A stretch of DNA of 55,243 bases from Candidatus Muiribacterium halophilum (lineage in GTDB: Bacteria; Muiribacteriota; Muiribacteriia; Muiribacteriales; Muiribacteriaceae). Of the stretch, positions 50,557 to 55,243 are shown one piece after another. The translations under genes and the position numbers were made by a program. The first letter of the stretch is position 1; every line of letters starts with the position of its first letter. The stretch lies in assembly GCA_002869225.1 (NCBI GenBank), contig PKTG01000087.1, positions 1 to 55,243 on the forward strand, read 5' to 3'. The notes under the pieces are model-generated. The model saw nothing but the letters and a program-made list of their open reading frames with translations, did no database searches and was not told where the DNA came from.

Positions 50557-50973
50557 TTAATGCTGGAAATCTATCCTCATGGATAGCTCCGTCCCCTTTC
50601 CTACCTCCGTCTTTATATTAAGGTCATCAACATTCTTTTTTATGTTTGGAAGTCCCATTCCTGCACCAAATCCCATTTCCCTGACCTTTTCAGAAGCGGT
50701 AGAGAATCCTTCTGTCATAGCTTTGTCTACATCAGGTATACCAGGTCCTTTATCTGAGACCAGTATTTTGATGTGGTCCTTAGCTACAACAACATTTATA
50801 TCTCCGCTGTAGGCATGTGCGACGACATTAATCTCCGCCTCGTACATAGCCACTGCCACTTTCTTTATTATTTTTGATTGAAGTCCTAACCTTTTTAAAA
50901 GTTTCTTTATATCGCTCGAAGCACTGCCTGCTTCGGAAAAGTTCCCTCCTTCAAGATGATAGACTTTAAGCAT
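50557..50973 (-). CDS. RsbW-like serine kinase / anti-sigma ATPase
   Basis: About 138 aa. GHKL domain: VAMYEAEINVVAHAYSG (N box), VSDKGPGIPDVD (G1), REMGFGAGMGLPNIKKNVDD (G2), GKGTELSMRI. Typical single-domain RsbW/SpoIIAB-like kinase; the substrate may be a STAS protein. The ATG read from 50973 overlaps the DRTGG gene; the frame opens nine codons earlier. Confidence 0.87.
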   Translation of the reverse strand: MLKVYHLEGGNFSEAGSASSDIKKLLKRLGLQSKIIKKVAVAMYEAEINVVAHAYSGDINVVVAKDHIKILVSDKGPGIPDVDKAMTEGFSTASEKVREMGFGAGMGLPNIKKNVDDLNIKTEVGKGTELSMRIDFQH

Positions 50974-51325
50974 TTTTGGCTTTTTCCTTTTGCAGATCAA
51001 GTGTCTCTTTGATCTTTCCTGCTACATCAAACATCGAAAGCTCAGTACTGAGAAGTGTTATTTCATTATCTGCAGCAATATCCACAAGCTTTTTCTCTAT
51101 TGCTTTTCCTCTAACTATGATAACCGTCTTGATATCCACCATCTCGGCAGTCCTTAAAGCCTGTGCGTTAGATAAAGCAGTTATAAGAGCTGTACATTCA
51201 CCTTCGTGAGTATATGCAAGTACATCACTCATAAGATCGGTACAACAAAATTCCTTTATCTCACATTCTTCTCCTCTGCATATAACTTTAGCATCTATAA
51301 GTTTAGCTAGATCATCAACATTCAT
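50966..51325 (-). CDS. DRTGG-domain protein, copy 2
   Basis: 119 aa. KLIDAKVICRGEECEIKEFC and CCTDLMSDVLAYTHEGECTA, then IKTVIIVRGKAIEKKLVDIA and DNEITLLSTELSMFDVAGKI: the DRTGG fold. Six Cys near the N-terminal half may hold metal. GGAGG lies four bases before the second of two ATGs, so the start is placed at 51325. Directly follows hydG. Confidence 0.83.
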   Translation of the reverse strand: MNVDDLAKLIDAKVICRGEECEIKEFCCTDLMSDVLAYTHEGECTALITALSNAQALRTAEMVDIKTVIIVRGKAIEKKLVDIAADNEITLLSTELSMFDVAGKIKETLDLQKEKAKNA

Positions 51326-51335
51326 CATTCCTCCT

Positions 51336-51354
51336 ATTGAACTTTCTGTTCAAT
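51336..51354. promoter_or_regulatory. Inverted repeat between hydG and the DRTGG gene
   Basis: ATTGAAC-TTTCT-GTTCAAT (51336-51354), 7-bp perfect arms, placed directly before GGAGG of the DRTGG gene. A GTTCAA half is repeated before the hydG ribosome site (near 52763). It could be an RNA hairpin controlling translation or a protein site; unproven. Confidence 0.45.
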
Positions 51355-52745
51355 TAGCAAAAGATGTCTCTTTCTCCATTTTCGAGTTTTTTAAGCATCT
51401 CAAGCGTTTGCTCTTTCCCATTTTTATCTGCAAAATCATCAAGTTCTTTCTTTATAAGTTCTTCACCGGCTTTTCTTGTCCTGTCGGATGCATAATCCAT
51501 AAGATATTCTTTAAAAGTCACAAGAGCATTTGGCTGACAGTACTGTTGTATAAGACCCGGTTTTGTAATTGCCATAAAGTCTATTCCAGTTCTTCCAAGT
51601 CGATAACAACCCGTACAGAAAGATGGTATAAAACCATTTTTAGAAAGATCGTAAATCACTTGATCAAGAGTCCTGAAATCACCAAGTGCAAATTGCTGTT
51701 TAGTAGCTAAATCTTTTTCAGCTGCATCATATCCCCCTGGGTCGGTCTTCGAACCTGCGCTCACCTGTGATACTCCAAGATGGATAAGCTTCGCTCGAAG
51801 TTCGGTAGTCTCTCTTGTTGAAAGGATTATTCCTGTATAAGGAACAGCAAGTCTTATTATTGCAACCAGTTTCATAAACTCATCATCAGACATTGGATAA
51901 GGAACTGTGTTAGCAGCAGGTGCATTTAAGGCTGGTTCTATTCTTGGTATTGAAATTGTATGAGGACCGACTCCGATCTTCTTCTCAAGATAATGACAAT
52001 GAGATATCAAAGCAAGAGTCTCAAACTTATGATCAAAAAGTCCAAAAAGCACTCCAGCACCAAGATCATCAATACCAGCTTCAAAAGCTCTTTCAAAAGC
52101 TGTTATCCTATAATCATAATCAGATTTAGGTCCGCTTGGATGCATCTTTTTATAGGTCTCTCTGTGATATGTTTCCTGAAATTCCTGATAAGTCCCTATT
52201 CCGGTAGCTTTGATCTTTTTAAAATCCTCAACTTCAAGAGGTGCCAGATTAACATTTATCCTTCTTATCTCATTTTTTCCATCATTTGCACTATAAACTG
52301 TCTTTATAGCTTCAACAACAAAATCAGCATTTGCATATTTTGGATGTTCTCCGCATACAAGAAGCACTCTTTTATGACCCATTCTTGTTAGAAGTTGAGT
52401 CTCTCTTTTTAATTCATCTAAAGAAAGCGTCTTTCTTACAAGCTCGGTATTTGATCTTCTGAAACCACAATAAAGACAATCGTTAATACATTCATTAGTC
52501 ACATAAAGAGGAGCAAATATTACTATTCTTTTTCCGTAAATATCCTCTTTTATTTTTTTTGCTGCGGATTTAATCTCTACAACAAGTCCGGGGTCATCCA
52601 CATTCAGGAGCGTCGCTACGTCTTTTATCGAAAGTCCTTCTTTTCTTAAAGCTTTGTTTATAATATTGTGGACCTCTGATATCGTGTAATCTTTTGTTTC
52701 CTCGATAAGACTGAATATTTTTCCCTCATCGATAATCTTGTTCAT
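51354..52745 (-). CDS. hydG: [FeFe] hydrogenase H-cluster maturase HydG (radical SAM)
   Basis: 463 aa. Radical SAM Cys motif in NECINDCLYCGFR near residue 85; C-terminal second cluster motif SFCTGCYRLGRTG near 380. HydG splits tyrosine to make CO and CN for the H-cluster. The family is related to ThiH; the C-terminal CxxC and the operon position identify HydG. GGAGG precedes the ATG. hydE and hydF are not in the window and must lie elsewhere. Confidence 0.95.
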   Translation of the reverse strand: MNKIIDEGKIFSLIEETKDYTISEVHNIINKALRKEGLSIKDVATLLNVDDPGLVVEIKSAAKKIKEDIYGKRIVIFAPLYVTNECINDCLYCGFRRSNTELVRKTLSLDELKRETQLLTRMGHKRVLLVCGEHPKYANADFVVEAIKTVYSANDGKNEIRRINVNLAPLEVEDFKKIKATGIGTYQEFQETYHRETYKKMHPSGPKSDYDYRITAFERAFEAGIDDLGAGVLFGLFDHKFETLALISHCHYLEKKIGVGPHTISIPRIEPALNAPAANTVPYPMSDDEFMKLVAIIRLAVPYTGIILSTRETTELRAKLIHLGVSQVSAGSKTDPGGYDAAEKDLATKQQFALGDFRTLDQVIYDLSKNGFIPSFCTGCYRLGRTGIDFMAITKPGLIQQYCQPNALVTFKEYLMDYASDRTRKAGEELIKKELDDFADKNGKEQTLEMLKKLENGERDIFC

Positions 52746-52791
52746 ATAATCCTCCTATTTTGTTGAACACTTTGTATCCGCCCCATTTTTA

Positions 52792-52820
52792 TTGACTATA
52801 AACATCAATTAAATTATTAT
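52792..52820 (+). promoter_or_regulatory. Promoter giving a probably leaderless DUF2062 transcript
   Basis: TTGACT (52792-52797) and TATTAT (52815-52820) with a 17-bp spacer. The ATG is at 52828, only seven bases after the -10 box, where the transcript should start. There is no Shine-Dalgarno sequence. Confidence 0.6.
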
Positions 52821-52827
52821 TTGCGAT

Positions 52828-53340
52828 ATGTATAAGAGAAAAGTTAGAAACTACTTTGATATTTCCCGAGTTTATAAATACATCAAGCTCAAACTTATGC
52901 GACATCCTGCGACTCCTAACGATATCGCACTAAGTGTAGCAATTGGTGTGTTCATCGGGATAATGCCAACATTTGGTGTAGCTTCCATTCTTTCAATAAC
53001 TGTTGCTATCGCATTAAACCTACCAAAACTTCCATGTTTCCTTGGAACACTGATATCCAATCCGTGGACTACTCCCTTATTCTATATGGTCAGTCTTAAA
53101 ATTGGAAATTTTTTTTTAAAGACAGAGTTTACATCAGTAAAAAGCATTATTTCTGATGTCCTAAACGCACCAAAGGAAAGTTGGCATGCTCTTAAAGTAT
53201 TTATCCCACTTAATCTTGGCGGACTTTTCATAGCGATTCCAATAGCGGTTTTAATTTACTATTTGGTGCTTGGTTTTCTAATAGAATTGAAGATAATAAA
53301 AGAAAAGAAACGAAAGAAGAAACAGCAGGATCTATTCTAA
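52828..53340 (+). CDS. DUF2062 membrane protein
   Basis: 170 aa. Basic N-terminus, then the DUF2062 core: LSVAIGVFIGIMPTFGVASIL near residues 32-52, CFLGTLISNPWTTPLFYMVS near 72-91 with the conserved NPWT, and a C-terminal helix (GGLFIAIPIAVLIYYLVLGFL) before a Lys/Arg tail. Small multi-helix proteins of this kind are widespread and of unknown function. Divergent from hydG. Confidence 0.9.
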   Translation: MYKRKVRNYFDISRVYKYIKLKLMRHPATPNDIALSVAIGVFIGIMPTFGVASILSITVAIALNLPKLPCFLGTLISNPWTTPLFYMVSLKIGNFFLKTEFTSVKSIISDVLNAPKESWHALKVFIPLNLGGLFIAIPIAVLIYYLVLGFLIELKIIKEKKRKKKQQDLF

Positions 53341-53379
53341 TCTGATATCTTTAAAGCAGCATATTCAGACCGACAATCC

Positions 53380-53455
53380 CAATTCCCTGCTCCGCACTCC
53401 TGTCTGAAAAAGGTTTCCTGCTTTCTATTCACCATTCACCGCTTCTTATATAAGA
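53380..53455. repeat. Intergenic repeat remnant
   Basis: Short CCCAATTCCCTGCTCC, TTTCCTGCTTTCTATTC and ACCATTCACCGCTTC units of the same kind as the heptamer blocks. It lies between the DUF2062 gene and the nuclease promoter. Confidence 0.55.
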
Positions 53456-53461
53456 AATCAA

Positions 53462-53490
53462 TTGACAATACTTAAATTTAGACTTAAAAT
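53462..53490 (+). promoter_or_regulatory. Promoter of the EndA-type nuclease gene, with flanking inverted repeat
   Basis: TTGACA (53462-53467) and TAAAAT (53485-53490), 17-bp spacer. ATACTTAAAT (53468-53477) and ATTTAAGTAT (53499-53508) form a perfect 10-bp inverted repeat around the -10 box, a possible operator. Confidence 0.65.
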
Positions 53491-53539
53491 TGTTACGTAT
53501 TTAAGTATAGATGTATATAGTAAAAAACAGGGAGATAGT

Positions 53540-54586
53540 ATGAAAAAAACATTGCTTTTAGTTATCGCAGTAGTCAGTATAGTTTCGGTTGGTGCTCTTC
53601 AGCTTTCCGATTTAAACGCAGCATTCGATGTAGTCAAAGTAACTTCCAACACCGGTGATTATACTGTAGAAAACACAGTTCAACTCGTTTCAAAACAAAC
53701 AAGAGACGCTTCTCAGTTTAGCTATTATTACAGCGTTAATGCGGAAAAAAATACCGCTTCAATATAAGAGATAGACTTCTATCTTTTAAACGGAAGATAT
53801 TATGCACGTATTCTTAGAGATAATTGTTACGATGTATACAGAGTAAATGAAAATTCCGAATTTTACGTATCTCTTGAGAATGTAAACGATGAATCAGATG
53901 TAATAAGACTTGTCTATAACAAGGTATACAATGATTTTTATTATCAGGAATATTATGAAAGTATATCAGATCTTTATGATGAGGATATGTATTATGAACT
54001 ATACGGTCTTTTAAACAACCATAAATCTGTAGGATATGACGGAGCTAAAGAAGAGATGTTTGGTAATATAGATAACGATGAAAACGGAGACATTCATTGC
54101 GTTTATACTACCCTTGTAGTACATTCGTCTTATCCTGCAAACGATGTTATGAACTGTGAACATACATGGCCACAGTCAAAATTTGGAAGCGACAACGTAT
54201 ATTTCAAGAAAAGTGATCTTAACCACCTTTTTCCAACAGATAGCAGAAGTAATTCAGCTAGAGGAAACTATCCATTTGGATGGGTAAAAGAAATAGATTG
54301 GCAGAAAGACGATAGTATTCGTGGAGCTTCTGTAGAGAGTGGCAGAAGAGTATTTGAACCTCAGGATAGCCATAAAGGAAATTGTGCAAGAGCGATGTTA
54401 TATATGTCTGTAAGATACAGAATGCCTCTTGATGCTGAACAGGAAGCAACACTTAGAGAATGGAATAAACTTGATCCTGTTGATGAAGCTGAGATCATGA
54501 GAAACAATAAAGTTGAAGAATTACAACACACTCGTAATCCTTTCATCGATAGACCAGACTTTGTAGATCATATATCAGATTTTTGA
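53540..54586 (+). pseudogene. EndA/Endonuclease I family secreted nuclease, broken by one in-frame TAA
   Basis: One continuous frame of 349 codons from ATG 53540 (GGGAG five bases upstream) to TGA at 54584, with TAA at codon 76 (53765-53767). Signal peptide MKKTLLLVIAVVSIVSVGA. After the stop the frame goes on without shift: EIDFYLLNGRYYARI, then the nuclease domain with the beta-beta-alpha-Me active site NCEHTWPQSKFGSDN and KSDLNHLFPTDSRSNSARGN, and GNYPFGWV. The domain is intact, so the protein would be functional if the stop were read through or is a sequence error. A terminator follows. Confidence 0.87.
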
Positions 54587-54644
54587 TCTGATAGTGAGAA
54601 GTAAGTTGTGAGATGTGAATAGAAAAAGATTTAAATAAATAAAG

Positions 54645-54669
54645 AGCCCTGGAAACAGGGCTTTTTTTA
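54645..54669 (+). terminator. Intrinsic terminator of the nuclease gene
   Basis: AGCCCTG-GAAA-CAGGGCT (54645-54662) followed by T7. Confidence 0.92.
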
Positions 54670-54754
54670 TTTAAAGGCATTTGCATTTAAAGCTTCGGCA
54701 AACAAGCTTCGATAGATTCGTGAAAATGGCGTGCATTTTCACAGTTATAATACT

Positions 54755-54829
54755 TTAAAAATCTTTTTAAACCCTCAGTAATATGTTTTGATTTTAATAG
54801 AATCTGTTTTATACTCCGCAGGTCCTGTC
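54755..54829. repeat. Dispersed ~75-bp repeat, copy 2
   Basis: Core 54798-54829 matches 25159-25190; see copy 1. Both copies lie next to hairpin-rich spacers. Confidence 0.65.
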
Positions 54830-55057
54830 CCCCGCGACATAAATACAGTATGTCTAATCCTACAGCTTTGATTTCTTAAGCTAAAGTAAAATACAGTGTC
54901 GGTGCGTGACATTTTATATTTTAAAATCTTAATTCCACCTATAAAGCTACAACAATGAGGGTTTTCAAGTTTTTATATAAATTAATTATCCCAATTCACA
55001 AGGTCTGACCCCTATTTCCTGTTTTCTTATATTGAACCAAAGTAAATAAGTCCGACT

Positions 55058-55151
55058 GCAGTTAGTATGCGATCGGGATAAAATGGACCCGGAGCGATTC
55101 GAAGAATCAGGTAATTAATTAAATGACCTTAATTAATTACATACTAACTGC
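55058..55151. repeat. Nested inverted repeats near the right edge
   Basis: Outer arms GCAGTTAGTATG (55058-55069) and CATACTAACTGC (55140-55151), 12 bp perfect. Inside: GATTC-GAA-GAATC (55096-55108) and GTAATTAATTAA (55111-55122) with TTAATTAATTAC (55129-55140), 12 bp perfect around ATGACC. The last base of the inner right arm is the first base of the outer right arm, so the two stems compete. Confidence 0.75.
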
Positions 55152-55243
55152 CTCCACCTTTTCTCTCTGTTAAGACAAATCATATACAAGAACGAGCCTT
55201 TCAAAGAAGATGAGACATGGATTATTTTGTTTGAAAGGTTAAT

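Larger units (their letters stand above)
54587..55243. other. Right-hand non-coding region
   Basis: No gene is seen in these 657 bp. It holds the nuclease terminator, a 9-bp perfect hairpin GTGAAAATG-GCGTG-CATTTTCAC (54720-54742), the second copy of the ~75-bp repeat, AT-rich unassigned sequence at 54830-55050 and nested inverted repeats at 55058-55151. The last ~90 bp have no feature I can support. Confidence 0.7.

Noticed and set aside
55058-55151. Integron attC site
   Set aside because: Palindromic arms with GTTAG suggested it, but no integrase, no cassette array and no proper R'/R'' core sites are seen.
1-55243. CRISPR array, tRNA or rRNA genes
   Set aside because: No regularly spaced identical repeats and no cloverleaf or rRNA-like sequence found by eye on either strand.
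1-55243. Alternative genetic code with TAA as a sense codon
   Set aside because: TAA ends many intact genes here (for example ribH, ribBA and the rubredoxin gene) at the family's normal length, so only leuS and the nuclease are affected.

Overview
The window is AT-rich bacterial DNA with densely packed genes, almost all on the minus strand. The gene content indicates a strict anaerobe that handles H2. It has two trimeric [FeFe] hydrogenases, the HydG maturase, a hydrogenase-linked sensory module, and a PerR-headed operon of rubrerythrin, rubredoxin, flavodiiron protein, superoxide reductase and ferritins. No rRNA, tRNA, CRISPR array, phage or transposase gene was seen. I cannot assign a phylum from this sequence alone. 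The uncharacterised membrane/ASKHA cluster near the left end suggests a deep-branching candidate phylum (Muiribacteriota/Riflebacteria-like), but that is a guess.

Layout, left to right. 1-174: start of bioY, cut by the edge. 287-3956: riboflavin genes ribD-ribE-ribBA-ribH. 4187-11381: an eight-gene cluster of unknown function with several small membrane proteins, a GlmL/MutL-like ASKHA ATPase and a biotinyl/lipoyl-like plus KOW-like protein. 11499-14006: leuS, broken by one in-frame TAA exactly at the last Ser of KMSKS. 14262-19877: small regulators (STAS, SLOG, XRE-cupin) and an HDOD-led operon of envelope genes. 20212-24930: nadB, a secreted protein and a secreted C11 (clostripain-like) protein whose catalytic His is replaced by Asn. 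25397-32661: Ski2-like helicase, SpoIID, queH, ruvBAC and yebC. 32809-33669: PAS/degenerate GGDEF protein. 33733-38239: PerR oxidative-stress operon. 38306-39216: Ogg2-type glycosylase and a TM1266-type hydrogenase regulator. 39383-52745: a 14-gene hydrogenase operon reading hydG, DRTGG, RsbW-like ATPase, HydS-like protein, DRTGG, PHP, HATPase, ferredoxin, hydCBA (set 2), hydCBA (set 1). 52828-54586: a DUF2062 protein and an EndA-type nuclease, the latter also broken by one in-frame TAA.

How the genes work together. Hydrogenase set 2 carries all the HydB cofactor domains of the electron-bifurcating enzyme. Set 1 has a HydB without Cys in its N-terminal [2Fe-2S] domain and without the C-terminal ferredoxin domain, as expected for a non-bifurcating NADH-dependent enzyme. 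The HydS-like protein with its kinase-like ATPases and DRTGG proteins probably senses redox or H2. The PerR operon removes O2, superoxide and peroxide that would damage these enzymes.

Intergenic DNA is unusual. Many spacers are filled with degenerate repeats of exact 7-bp period (TTAGGGG-like, CGCTTCA-like, TTCACTG-like) and in one place exact 8-bp period. Others hold strings of small perfect hairpins with 3-nt loops; seven occur in about 190 bp at 27709-27901. These two intergenic sequence classes and the eight-gene membrane cluster are the best candidates for undescribed biology here.
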